Shown here piece after piece: positions 39,732-48,675 of a stretch of 64,000 nucleotides of DNA (positions are counted from its first letter, which is position 1; each line of letters starts with the position of its first letter). The translations under genes were made by a program, and so were the position numbers. Source of the DNA: Oecophyllibacter saccharovorans (GTDB lineage Bacteria; Pseudomonadota; Alphaproteobacteria; Acetobacterales; Acetobacteraceae); the NCBI RefSeq assembly GCF_006542375.1, contig NZ_CP038143.1, positions 124,001 to 188,000 on the forward strand, in the 5' to 3' direction. The notes under the pieces were generated by a model. The model had not been told where the DNA came from and ran no database searches. It saw only the letters and a list, made by a program, of their open reading frames with translations.

Positions 39732-39999
39732 ATTGTCTCAGTCTTATTTAGTATCTTTGTCTTTCTTAGCTTCCGTTCAGCCTAGCGTCCTTCATCTCCC
39801 TCCCAATCCACATCTTCTATCTCCCGACAGACGGGGCAGACAGGAAGAAATGTGGGGAGGCATCTGCAAAACGCTCACACCCCTGGCAAGTTTAACCTCG
39901 ACCCGGGGGTCGGACAACCAGAGAGATGAAAACGACTGGAACGGATTTCAACCCCCTGGCCGGCTTTCCTATTCCCGGCTTTCCCATTCAAGGCCCGGC

Positions 40000-41544
40000 T
40001 TATCCTGGATCGTCCGTCCCCTTTTCCGCTGTTCCCCGGGCGTGGCCCAGCTGGGCAACGAGATCTTCGGCGATCGGCCAGCCCCCTTCAGACCAGGCAG
40101 CACGCCGGCCCGCCTCCCCGTGCAGCCAGACGGCCGCACAAGCCGCTTCCCAGGGGGGTAGACCTGCCGCCAGACAGGTGCCGACTGTACCGCTCAGCAC
40201 ATCACCTGACCCCGCTGTCGCCAGAGCCGGCGTAGCATGCACATTGAGTGCCACCCTGCCGTCAGGGGCGGCAATGACCGTCGTGTAGCCTTTAAGCACC
40301 ACCACACTTCCTATCAGGGAAGCAGCCTTGCGGGCACTCTCGACCCGGTCAGGCCCGACCGGGCCGAAAACCCGGGCGAATTCTCCGTCATGGGGCGTGA
40401 GAACAGCCGCCCCCCGCAGTTTCTGAGGATCCTCCCGGGCCCAGTCGAGTGTGCCCGCATCCGCCACCACGCAGCATTGGGCCTCGAGCAGAACCGGAAA
40501 GAGTGTACCGGCTTCCTGAGGCAGCAATCCGGGCCCGCAGACCCAGTATTTCCGGTGCGGTTGTGTCAACAGCTCGGCAAGCGGCGCGGTATCGACAATG
40601 ATGCCTGGCGGGCCATTCCTGAACACCCCAACGTGCGCCGGATCACTGGCTATCCGCGCCATACCGCAGCCGCTGCGACGCGCGCCTTCAGTGGCCAGAA
40701 GAGCCGCCCCCGGCATGACCGTACCGCCACAGACATTCACCACGCCGCGCGTATATTTGTTATCCAGGGGATGCTGCCGGGGCAGGCGCCACAATCCAGG
40801 TTCATTACGCCAGCAACGAACTGGAAAACCCGTTGTAATCCGAGCAGGCATCCCGATTTCAGCCGCACGCGTAAAACCGCATTTTTCCGCCCCCGGCAGC
40901 AGAAAATGCCCCGGACGCCGGCGCACAAATGCAACCGTGCGCTCGCAACGGGCCACCTCGCCCATCAGTTGCCCTGTATCACCATTGACGCCGGTAGGCA
41001 GATCCAGGGCAACAATCCGGTCAGCAGCTGCAAAAAATGCCGCGATTTCCGGCGAAACCGGTCTGGAAAGACCTGCCCCGAAAACGGCATCCACCACCAG
41101 CTCCGCTTCAGCCGCTGCCTGGGGCGAAAAAGGCACTACCGCTCCCTTCCAACGGGCCGCCATGGCCCGGGCCAGCGGGGTTTGGGGCGGCAGAGCCGGG
41201 GTAATTTCCACACGCCATCCCTGCGCTCTTAGAATCCGCGCCAGAACATAGCCGTCACCGCCATTGTTTCCGGGTCCGCAGGCAACCAGCACGCGGCAGG
41301 GCGCATAATGACGCATGATCTCATGGGCTCCTGCCGAACCGGCATGCTGCATGAGCTCTTCAGGAAGGGCAGAAGAAAGACGTTCCGCCTGCGCATCCAT
41401 CACACGGCTATCTGCAACACTCAGCAGCGCCAGAGGGGACAGGCACTGCCCTTCCGGTCGGCCAGCCTCTCCGTTGCCTGCTGCCAGGGGCTGCGTTGGC
41501 CGGCTTTCCCCCGCTTTGGGGGCTTTTTGTTGCCCAAGAGACAT
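40000..41544 (-). CDS. nnr: Bifunctional NAD(P)H-hydrate epimerase / ADP-dependent dehydratase
   Basis: Repairs damaged NAD(P)H hydrates. The N-terminal YjeF_N epimerase part shows CGPGNNGGDGYVLARIL, VVDAVFGAGLSRPV and ALDLPTGVNGDTG. The C-terminal ribokinase-like dehydratase part has RGVVNVCGGTVMPGAALLA, VLTPHDGEFARVFG, VVLKGYTTVIAAPDG and the catalytic ATAGSGDVLSGTVG. The 514-residue length fits a fused enzyme. The first 40 residues are low-complexity and may be over-extended. It is transcribed alone. Confidence 0.93.
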   Translation of the reverse strand: MSLGQQKAPKAGESRPTQPLAAGNGEAGRPEGQCLSPLALLSVADSRVMDAQAERLSSALPEELMQHAGSAGAHEIMRHYAPCRVLVACGPGNNGGDGYVLARILRAQGWRVEITPALPPQTPLARAMAARWKGAVVPFSPQAAAEAELVVDAVFGAGLSRPVSPEIAAFFAAADRIVALDLPTGVNGDTGQLMGEVARCERTVAFVRRRPGHFLLPGAEKCGFTRAAEIGMPARITTGFPVRCWRNEPGLWRLPRQHPLDNKYTRGVVNVCGGTVMPGAALLATEGARRSGCGMARIASDPAHVGVFRNGPPGIIVDTAPLAELLTQPHRKYWVCGPGLLPQEAGTLFPVLLEAQCCVVADAGTLDWAREDPQKLRGAAVLTPHDGEFARVFGPVGPDRVESARKAASLIGSVVVLKGYTTVIAAPDGRVALNVHATPALATAGSGDVLSGTVGTCLAAGLPPWEAACAAVWLHGEAGRRAAWSEGGWPIAEDLVAQLGHARGTAEKGTDDPG

Positions 41545-41885
41545 AGCTCCAACCCTTTCTTGGTCCGGGATACTGGCTTCTGAATGCCGGAAGGTTCCGG
41601 AACTTGGAATAATCAGAGAAATAATCAGGGAAAGACGCGCCAGAAACCCTTGACCCTCTTAGACAAAGAGACGCTTGACCAAAAACGGTGTGCACCAATT
41701 TCTGCTTTTGGATTTCCTCTGTTAAATTCCCTCTTCGTAATCATTGCAAGGAAAAGGGCCAGGATAATCCAGCTCAGGACCTAAGGACACTTTACTTCTG
41801 GTCTGCATGCCTACTAGCCAGCTTTTCCAGCACTTTTCCCATATCCGCCCCCAACTCAAAAAGACCTCAAAAAGACGGAGACAAC

Positions 41886-42332
41886 ATGTTCAACACCCTT
41901 CTCTGGACTGCCGTGCTCACGGTGCATCTGGTCTGCGTTGCCTACTGGTACGGTGGCGCGGTCTACTGCCTCCAGATTCCCCGTCTCACCCGGGCCCTGG
42001 ATACCGCAGCGGCCTTTTCTGTGCGGACACAGGCTTGCGGGCGGTATCTGCGTGGTTTGTGGCATGTCATTCCGCTGGCCATTCTCAGCGGTTGCGCCCT
42101 GATCTGGCGTATGCTGCCCCAGATTCCCTGGCCTTATCATGTCATGGGCCTGCTGGGCGTCCTCATGGCAGGCGTCTTTGGTCTGATGGTCTTCGGGCCC
42201 TACAGGCGTATCCTCCGTGCCGTGCGGCCACAGCCTGAAATGTTCGCGAAACTTCAGAAGCTCCTGTGGCTCACTGTCTTGCTGGGCTCGCTTGCCATGG
42301 CCGCGGGGGCTGCCGGCACAATTGGCCTCTAA
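41886..42332 (+). CDS. Small four-helix integral membrane protein (CopD-like)
   Basis: A 148-residue hydrophobic protein with about four membrane helices (LLWTAVLTVHLVCVAYWYG, VIPLAILSGCALIW, MGLLGVLMAGVFGLMVFG, LLWLTVLLGSLAMAAGAAG). Its length, His20 (TVHLV) and arrangement recall small CopD/DUF-type membrane proteins, but the match is loose and I give no function. GGAG lies nine bases before ATG 41886. The 341 bases upstream, back to the NAD(P)HX gene, hold no convincing gene; a near-direct repeat of GAATAATCAG/AAATAATCAG lies near 41610-41630. Confidence 0.6.
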   Translation: MFNTLLWTAVLTVHLVCVAYWYGGAVYCLQIPRLTRALDTAAAFSVRTQACGRYLRGLWHVIPLAILSGCALIWRMLPQIPWPYHVMGLLGVLMAGVFGLMVFGPYRRILRAVRPQPEMFAKLQKLLWLTVLLGSLAMAAGAAGTIGL

Positions 42333-42669
42333 GGGCCACTTCTCCGGCCTGCACCTGTCTATTGAGACCTTGCCATGGGGACAGGAAAACGATAACGGAA
42401 AAAGCCTCAAGACCCGCGGCAATCCACTTCAGGTCCGTCCGGGTTAGTCTGGTGGTTTTCCTTCCTGCCATGCCCGCATTTCATCGGTGCTGCGTGCTTC
42501 CTGAAAACGGTGTCTGCAGCCAGCAATCCATCCCGGTGGGGCCGGGCAGGAATGTCTTCAGCGCCCAAGTTGGTCAGCAAGTCCTTCCGCCTCCGCCCTC
42601 CAGCCCCTCAGCAGTGCAACCGCGCCCGAACCAGTGAATACCAAGCAAGGAATACAGGGAGACGCCAAC

Positions 42670-44949
42670 TTGTCAGATACGCCTGAAACTATTTCCACCC
42701 CTCCGTCGGCCTACACGACCGCGCTTGCGGAAGGTGAGCAACTCGCTCCGAAGAAGGGAAGCCGTCGTCCGTCGCGCCGCAAAGCCGCTGCTGGCGAAGA
42801 AGGACAGGCAGGGGAGGAAAAGGCTGACAAGACTGCAAGACAGGGTGCCCCCCGCGCCCGCCCGAAAGCGACCAGAACCCGCAAAACGCCGGTAAAAACT
42901 CCTGAGAATAAAGCTGTCTCTTCCAGCACGACGGAGGAAGCGGAACAGCCAGCCACCCCTTCCCAGCGCCGGCGCAAAACAGCCTCAAAGCAAGATCAGC
43001 CCCTGAAATCCGCATCTGACGAAGGGCGCTTGGAAGAGCAGGGAGAAAAAGCCGACAGGGCTTCCGCTGCCCGCAAAGCGGAGCCAGCCACCGGCAAACG
43101 CACGCGCACCAGGAGGGCCGGCACGAAACCTGCTGAACCCAGAACTGGAAAAGACAGCGGGACTTCCCAAGCCCATCCTGCCAGCGAACTAGCAGAAACG
43201 TCCCCTACCAGCAGCACGGTTTCAGCAGGTCATACAGCAGAAGATGCGCCCCTCCAGCCGCGGCCGCGTTTTTCCCTACGCAAGCAGATGAAGAAAGCTT
43301 CTCCCGGACCGTCCGCGCCCCCGGCTCCCGGGACTTCTGAGAAAACACTTCCGGATGAAAAGCCCGGACCGGCTTTCAGCTCCCTGGGATTGTCTGCCCC
43401 TCTGCTGAAGGCCGTGGAGGAGATGGGTTATACAACACCGACGCCCATTCAGGCACAGGCCATTCCGGAAGTGCTGGCAGGGCGCGACGTTCTGGGCGTT
43501 GCGCAGACGGGAACCGGCAAAACGGCCTCCTTCACGCTTCCCATGCTGGAAAAGCTGTCTCATGGACGGGCACGGGCACGGATGCCACGCGCGCTCATTC
43601 TGGAGCCAACGCGTGAACTGGCGTTACAGGTAGCAGAAAATTTCGAAAAATACGGCAAGCACCTCAATCTCAGCCATGCCTTGCTGATCGGCGGAAGCAG
43701 CATGAATGAACAGCGCGAGCTGCTCAATCGCGGGGTGGACGTCCTCATTGCCACGCCCGGACGACTGCTGGACCTCTTTGAACGTGGCGGCCTGCTGCTG
43801 ATGCAGACCGACATGCTGGTGATTGACGAAGCCGACCGCATGCTGGATATGGGCTTCATTCCAGACATCGAGAAAATTGTCCGTCTGCTGCCGCCCAGAC
43901 ATCAGACCCTCTTCTTTTCTGCCACCATGGCCCCGGAAATCCGCAAGCTTGCAGATGCTTTCCTGTCCGCACCGCAGGAAATCGAAGTGGCTCGCCCTTC
44001 ATCCGTGGCAACAACCATTACCGAGCAGGTCTACTGTGTTGCGCGGCGCGACAAAACACGCGCCTTGCGCAAGCTGCTCAGTGCCCCTGAAGTTCAGAAT
44101 GCCATCGTGTTCTGCAATCGCAAACGCGATGTGGATACGCTGCAGGCTGACCTTTCACGCAAGGGGCTGAGCGTCGGTCATCTTCACGGCGATCTGAGCC
44201 AGCCACTGCGTTTTTCCACCCTTGAGAAATTCCGCAATGGCGAGCTCAAGATCCTTGTCTGCTCCGATGTCGCAGCACGTGGCATTGATATCGGCGGATT
44301 GTCGCACGTCATGAATTACGACCTGCCCTTCAATGCGGAGGATTACGTGCACCGCATTGGCCGTACAGGCCGTGCCGGCAAGGAAGGGCATGCCTTCACG
44401 CTCATGACCCCTGAAGATCGCCCTCTTCTTGAAGCCGTCGAGACCCTGACAGGCAAAGCCATTGAGCAAGCGCAGCTGCCGGGAATTCCCTCCGCCTTTT
44501 CCGAAGTGGAAGAGGAAGTGGTGATTCCGGCCAATACGCCGGCTCAGCCTGAAAAGAGGTCGAAGCCTGCTAAAGCCACTGGGCGCACAGGACGTCGTCA
44601 GGAAGAGCGTCCTTCCCCGGAAGCAGCGCCTCGACATCCTTCTGGCCCCTCTGACAGAACCGAGCCAGCCACGCCACAGGGAACTGCCACTGCTGAGGAA
44701 ACGTATAAGGAGCTTCCGGAAAGGACGCAGGAGAACCTTTCCGCACCGTCCTCTGAACACGCTCAGGAAACCCTCCATCAGCGCGTCTGGACGGAGAGCC
44801 CGGCCGAAAACACCCTTCCCCTTCTGAAAAACGGTTTTCTGCCTCCGGTTCCGGAGAAAGATGCGGATCTGCCGGGGTTCGGCATGGAAGAACCTGACTT
44901 CATGCGGATCGTCTATGTTCCCGCAGCGCATGGTTTCATCGAAGAGTGA
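42670..44949 (+). CDS. DEAD-box RNA helicase with long disordered flanks
   Basis: ATP-dependent RNA helicase, 759 residues from this start. Residues to about 235 are a Lys/Arg/Glu/Ser/Pro-rich disordered region. The helicase core then shows the Q motif (FSSLGLSAPLLKAV, TPIQAQAI), motif I AQTGTGKT near 278, VIDEADRMLDMGF near 384, the SAT motif, and HRIGRTGRAG near 560. The roughly 150-residue tail is again low-complexity but ends in the hydrophobic FGMEEPDFMRIVYVP. The start is probably TTG 42670 (GGGAG about eight bases upstream); GTG 42634 has no visible site. The 337 bases upstream hold no feature that I can defend. Role: ribosome or RNA remodelling, like RhlE. Confidence 0.88.
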   Translation: MSDTPETISTPPSAYTTALAEGEQLAPKKGSRRPSRRKAAAGEEGQAGEEKADKTARQGAPRARPKATRTRKTPVKTPENKAVSSSTTEEAEQPATPSQRRRKTASKQDQPLKSASDEGRLEEQGEKADRASAARKAEPATGKRTRTRRAGTKPAEPRTGKDSGTSQAHPASELAETSPTSSTVSAGHTAEDAPLQPRPRFSLRKQMKKASPGPSAPPAPGTSEKTLPDEKPGPAFSSLGLSAPLLKAVEEMGYTTPTPIQAQAIPEVLAGRDVLGVAQTGTGKTASFTLPMLEKLSHGRARARMPRALILEPTRELALQVAENFEKYGKHLNLSHALLIGGSSMNEQRELLNRGVDVLIATPGRLLDLFERGGLLLMQTDMLVIDEADRMLDMGFIPDIEKIVRLLPPRHQTLFFSATMAPEIRKLADAFLSAPQEIEVARPSSVATTITEQVYCVARRDKTRALRKLLSAPEVQNAIVFCNRKRDVDTLQADLSRKGLSVGHLHGDLSQPLRFSTLEKFRNGELKILVCSDVAARGIDIGGLSHVMNYDLPFNAEDYVHRIGRTGRAGKEGHAFTLMTPEDRPLLEAVETLTGKAIEQAQLPGIPSAFSEVEEEVVIPANTPAQPEKRSKPAKATGRTGRRQEERPSPEAAPRHPSGPSDRTEPATPQGTATAEETYKELPERTQENLSAPSSEHAQETLHQRVWTESPAENTLPLLKNGFLPPVPEKDADLPGFGMEEPDFMRIVYVPAAHGFIEE

Positions 44950-44960
44950 AGCCTTCCGCG

Positions 44961-46268
44961 ATGGTCACCTCTCCTCCCTCTCCTGCGCATCAGAAAGTGA
45001 CGATCCGCGATATCGGTCGGGAAGGAGATGGGATTGGCCAGCTTGAAAACGGCCAGGTTGTTTTCGTTCCCGGCACCCTGCCGGGCGAAGAGGTGAAACT
45101 GCGCCTGAACGACCAGGAAACCGAACTTCTGGAACGTTTGAACGATTCCCCCGTTCGCGTGGAAGCAGGCTGCAGCCTGGCTGGAATCTGCGGTGGCTGC
45201 GTCCTGCAACACATGCAGGACAGCGCCCTGCTGGACTGGAAAGTGGCACGCGTTGAAAAAGCGCTTGGCCAGGCAGGCTTTCAGGAACTTCCGCCACCCC
45301 AGCGCTTCCAGGCCGCTCCCCACACGCGGCGGCGCATGGATTTTGCCCTGCAGCGCGTCGAAGGCGGGATCACGCTGGGACTGCATGCGCGCAAAGGCGC
45401 CCCGGTTGACATGACGGCGTGTCTTCTCCTCCATCCCAGACTGGCCGCTCTCCTCCCACCCCTGCGTGAGGTGCTGGGGTCACTCGGGGCCCTGACAGGG
45501 CGCGGTGGACTGAATGTCAATCTGCTTGACAGCGGTCCCGATCTCACCCTGGAAACCCCCGCCCCGCTTTCCAGCAGTGATCAGGCCAAGCTGGCCGCTT
45601 TCGCCAAAGAATGGGACATTCCTCGCATTTCCTGGCGTGCAGGGCCCGGCAAGCCCCTGGAAACGGTGGCGCAGTGGCAACCGGTTCATCATCAGTTCAG
45701 CCAGACGAAAGTCTCTCCTCCTGCCGGGGCTTTCATGCAGGCAACGCAGGAAATGGAAGCCATGATTGCGGCTGCCGTAATCGCCGGATTGCCAGCTCTG
45801 AACCGCAAGGACCGGATTTTCGAGCTTTACGCTGGCTGTGGCACGCTCACCTTTCCCCTGGCCCAACATGGCCATGTCCAGGCTTATGAGGGGCATGCAG
45901 GTGCAATAGCGGCTCTCCAGGCAGCCACACATGGCACACGCGTTACAGGTTTCAGCCGTGATCTCAATCGCCAGCCCCTGCTGCCACAGGACCTGAAAGC
46001 AGCGCGCGTCGTGGTGCTGGATCCGCCTCATGCCGGGGCAGGAGCGCAGATTGCCCCGCTCGTCCGTTCCGAGGTCAGGGATGTGGTTTACGTCAGCTGC
46101 AATCCCCAGGCGTTGGAAACCGATCTTGCCTCTCTCGCTCAGGCAGGCTTTGAAGTCCTTGCCTGGACGGTCATCGACCAGTTCCTGTGGTCAGCGGAAG
46201 TTGAATCGGTCATCGTGCTGTCACGCGACCCCAAGAGAATCAGGAAAGCCCGCAAAGCTGCAGCTTGA
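44961..46268 (+). CDS. TRAM-domain class I RNA m5U methyltransferase (RlmD/TrmA-like)
   Basis: SAM-dependent methyltransferase that makes 5-methyluridine in rRNA or tRNA. An N-terminal TRAM domain (VTIRDIGREGDGIGQ, VPGTLPGEEV) precedes a Cys cluster for [4Fe-4S] binding: GCSLAGICGGC plus a cysteine in MTACLLLH. The methyltransferase core has FELYAGCGTLTFPLA, VVLDPPHAGAG and the catalytic VSCNPQALETDLASL. A GTG at 44946 that overlaps the helicase stop is an alternative start; in either case the two genes are nearly contiguous and probably co-expressed. It is shorter than E. coli RlmD or RlmC, and the exact target uridine is unknown. Confidence 0.87.
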   Translation: MVTSPPSPAHQKVTIRDIGREGDGIGQLENGQVVFVPGTLPGEEVKLRLNDQETELLERLNDSPVRVEAGCSLAGICGGCVLQHMQDSALLDWKVARVEKALGQAGFQELPPPQRFQAAPHTRRRMDFALQRVEGGITLGLHARKGAPVDMTACLLLHPRLAALLPPLREVLGSLGALTGRGGLNVNLLDSGPDLTLETPAPLSSSDQAKLAAFAKEWDIPRISWRAGPGKPLETVAQWQPVHHQFSQTKVSPPAGAFMQATQEMEAMIAAAVIAGLPALNRKDRIFELYAGCGTLTFPLAQHGHVQAYEGHAGAIAALQAATHGTRVTGFSRDLNRQPLLPQDLKAARVVVLDPPHAGAGAQIAPLVRSEVRDVVYVSCNPQALETDLASLAQAGFEVLAWTVIDQFLWSAEVESVIVLSRDPKRIRKARKAAA

Positions 46269-46294
46269 TTTCAGGCACCCAAGCGCCTCAGAAC

Positions 46295-46660
46295 TCAGAC
46301 GTGAAAGCTTTCTCCGCACCCGCAACGCCCTTTTTCATTCGGGTTCGTAAAGGTGAAACCGGATTCGAGCTCCTTCGTCTCGTAATCCATTTCCGTTCCG
46401 ATGAGAAAGAGCGTTGCCTTGGCGTCCACCAGCAACGTCAGGTCTCCCTGTTCCACCCGTTCATCTCCGGGCTGCGGGCTCTCAACAAAGGCCATTTCAT
46501 AGGAATGCCCTGAGCAGCCACGCGTTCCTACGCTGATGCGCAGAAGTTTCCCACGCTCAGCCCCTTCATAAAGCTGGCGCAGGCGCTTCTGGGCGCGTTC
46601 GGTCAATGTCATCAAGGGCGGCAGGGCACGCGCCGTTCTCTTGGCAGTGTTTCCGCTCAT
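46295..46660 (-). CDS. sufA: A-type iron-sulfur carrier (SufA/IscA-like)
   Basis: Small Fe-S carrier of 121 residues with the three conserved cysteines: Cys49 (GTRGCSGHSYEM), Cys113 and Cys115 (GRCGCGESF). The HesB fold is clear in LTERAQKRLRQLY and the central beta strands. It ends the suf gene run 62 bases after the SufT-like gene, as in other alphaproteobacterial SUF clusters. Assignment as SufA rather than ErpA or IscA rests on context. It converges on the methyltransferase gene. Confidence 0.9.
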   Translation of the reverse strand: MSGNTAKRTARALPPLMTLTERAQKRLRQLYEGAERGKLLRISVGTRGCSGHSYEMAFVESPQPGDERVEQGDLTLLVDAKATLFLIGTEMDYETKELESGFTFTNPNEKGRCGCGESFHV

Positions 46661-46722
46661 CGGGGATTTCCTTCGTCAACGTTGTTGCCCGCTTCCCAGT
46701 CGGCAGCGCAAGGGGGGATTTT

Positions 46723-47286
46723 TCAGAACATGTTGAGCGCCAGGCGCGCCGTGTCGCTCATCCGGCTCATCTCCCATGGCGGCTCCCACACCACCTTGAC
46801 GACAGCCTTACTGACACTCGGCACGTTCAGCACGGCATGCCGGATCATCTGGGGCAGTTCCTGAGCACTCGGACAATTCGGCGCTGTCAGAGACATCTCG
46901 ATCTCCACCAGGCCGTCATCATGCAGATCGATAGCATAGATTAGACCAAGTTCATAAACATTGACCGGTATCTCTGGGTCGTAAACTGTGGAAATTGCTT
47001 CGACGACTTCTTCAAGCGTCGGTGCCCCTGGGGCCTGTACTATTTCTGCAGCCTCTTTATCCTGGGACCTTTTCTCGGCCACTTCGCTATCTTCCTGGCC
47101 GGACACATTCCCAACCTGATCCTCCAATAAGTTATCTTCCGAAATATTGAATGCTTCTGAAAGAGGAGGCACCAGATCCTCATACGCCTCGTTCTCTCCA
47201 CTCTTTGCCAATGAGTCAGAGGTTGAAATCTGAGCGTGCTCCAGCTCTTTCGGAACCGCTGTTTCTTTCGGGGTGGAAATGCTCAT
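46723..47286 (-). CDS. sufT: SufT-like (DUF59/MIP18) Fe-S assembly protein with acidic N-terminal extension
   Basis: Conserved part: LEEVVEAISTVYDPEIPVNVYELGLIY with the DPEIPVN motif, and the reactive cysteine in LTAPNCPSAQELP, as in SUF-associated DUF59 proteins that help mature Fe-S enzymes. The start is ambiguous. ATG 47286 has an excellent AGGAGGG site and gives 187 residues; ATG 47385, overlapping the sufS stop (ATGA), gives 220. Either way 85-120 residues of Glu/Ser-rich low-complexity sequence precede the domain, far more than the family's usual short lead. It sits between sufS and sufA. Confidence 0.85.
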   Translation of the reverse strand: MSISTPKETAVPKELEHAQISTSDSLAKSGENEAYEDLVPPLSEAFNISEDNLLEDQVGNVSGQEDSEVAEKRSQDKEAAEIVQAPGAPTLEEVVEAISTVYDPEIPVNVYELGLIYAIDLHDDGLVEIEMSLTAPNCPSAQELPQMIRHAVLNVPSVSKAVVKVVWEPPWEMSRMSDTARLALNMF

Positions 47287-47381
47287 GCCGCCCTCCTGCT
47301 GGCGCTCTTCTGCTGCCGGGAAATCTTTCATAATCTGTCTGCCTGTAACAGCCGGGCCTTCGGGCAGGTCCGAATCCCCGC

Positions 47382-48671
47382 TCATGTCAGCAGGCTGCGG
47401 GCACGCTCCAGTCCCGCTGCAAGGGCATCGATCTCCTGTGGGGTCGTATAGGCGCCAAAACTCGCCCGGGCCGTTGCCTGCACCCCCAATCGGTGCATCA
47501 GGGGTTCAGCGCAATGCTGACCGGCACGGATGGCGATCCCCTGCTGATCGAGCAGCACTGCAAGATCATGCGGGTGCGTCCCTTCAAGCGTGAAGGACAA
47601 CACCCCGCCACGTTCCGCCGGGCTTCCCAGAATGCTGAGACCCTTGATGTCACCCAGCACCTGCTCAGCATGACCCAGCAGAGCCTGTTCATGACCTTGC
47701 AGATAGGCAGGGCCCATCTCTTCCATGAAGCGGATGGCAGCTCCCAGGCCGATCACTTCCAGAATGGGCGGTGTGCCTGCTTCAAAGCGGTGGGGCGCAT
47801 CCGCCCAGGTTGCCCGTTCAAACGAAACGGATCGGATCATTTCCCCGCCGCCCATAAAGGGTGGCAGTTCCTGCAGAAGCTCATGGCGGCCCCAGAGCAC
47901 GCCCACCCCCGTGGGTCCATAGATCTTATGGCCGGTAAAAACGTAAAAATCCGCTTCAAGCGCCTGCACATCCACCTTGCGATGAACGAGGGCCTGTGAG
48001 CCGTCAAACAGGATCCTGGCCCCATGAGCGTGGGCAAGCCGGGCCAGCTTCCTGGCGGGCGTGATGGTGCCCAGAACGTTCGACATGTGTGTCAGCGATA
48101 CCAGCGCCACTTTTCCGTCAGCCAGCAAGCGCTCATAGGCTTCCAGATCAAGATCCCCTTGCGCGTTCATCGGCACGACACGCAGCTCGATGCCCAGCCT
48201 CTCGCGCAGCATCAGCCAGGGCACGATATTGGCGTGATGCTCCAGCTCCGAAATCAGCACAGCCTGCCCCGGCCTGAGCTGGCTGCCCAGAGTATGAGCG
48301 ATGAGATTAATGGCAGCCGTACTGTTTGAGGTGAACACCACCCCACGTGCATCCGGCGCATTGATAAAACGCGCCACATCATGGCGCACAGCTTCATAAG
48401 ACTGCGTTGTACGCTCACTCATGCTGTGCAGCCCGCGGTGGATATTGGCGTAGCATTCGCGGGCGGCTTCACTGAGCGTGTTGATAACGCAATCCGGCTT
48501 CTGGGCGGAAGCGGCACTGTCGAGAAAAACCAGGGGTTTGCCGTTGACTTTCTGACTCAAAATCGGGAACTGAGCACGCACTTTCTCAGTCCTGCGTTCC
48601 AGCTCGGGCCCTGTCATGGGTGCTGGCACTTCAGAAACTCGATGAGAGTCTGGCTGGCTGGAGATGGTCAT
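47382..48671 (-). CDS. sufS: Cysteine desulfurase SufS
   Basis: PLP enzyme that supplies sulfur for the SUF machine, 429 residues. The PLP lysine is Lys249 (VFTGHKIYGPTGVG), with SELEHHANIVPW around 141-152 for cofactor stacking and the catalytic Cys387 in RAGQHCAEP. It is of the SufS (class II) type by these motifs. A GGAGGG site lies in the end of sufD and supports the start at 48671. No sufE or sufU sulfur acceptor is in the cluster, so it must be elsewhere. Confidence 0.96.
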   Translation of the reverse strand: MTISSQPDSHRVSEVPAPMTGPELERRTEKVRAQFPILSQKVNGKPLVFLDSAASAQKPDCVINTLSEAARECYANIHRGLHSMSERTTQSYEAVRHDVARFINAPDARGVVFTSNSTAAINLIAHTLGSQLRPGQAVLISELEHHANIVPWLMLRERLGIELRVVPMNAQGDLDLEAYERLLADGKVALVSLTHMSNVLGTITPARKLARLAHAHGARILFDGSQALVHRKVDVQALEADFYVFTGHKIYGPTGVGVLWGRHELLQELPPFMGGGEMIRSVSFERATWADAPHRFEAGTPPILEVIGLGAAIRFMEEMGPAYLQGHEQALLGHAEQVLGDIKGLSILGSPAERGGVLSFTLEGTHPHDLAVLLDQQGIAIRAGQHCAEPLMHRLGVQATARASFGAYTTPQEIDALAAGLERARSLLT

Positions 48672-48675
48672 TTAA

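Noticed and set aside
41584-41784. Possible 66-residue peptide in the gap before the small membrane protein
   Set aside because: No ribosome binding site, no similarity to anything I know, and it overlaps the downstream gene's leader.
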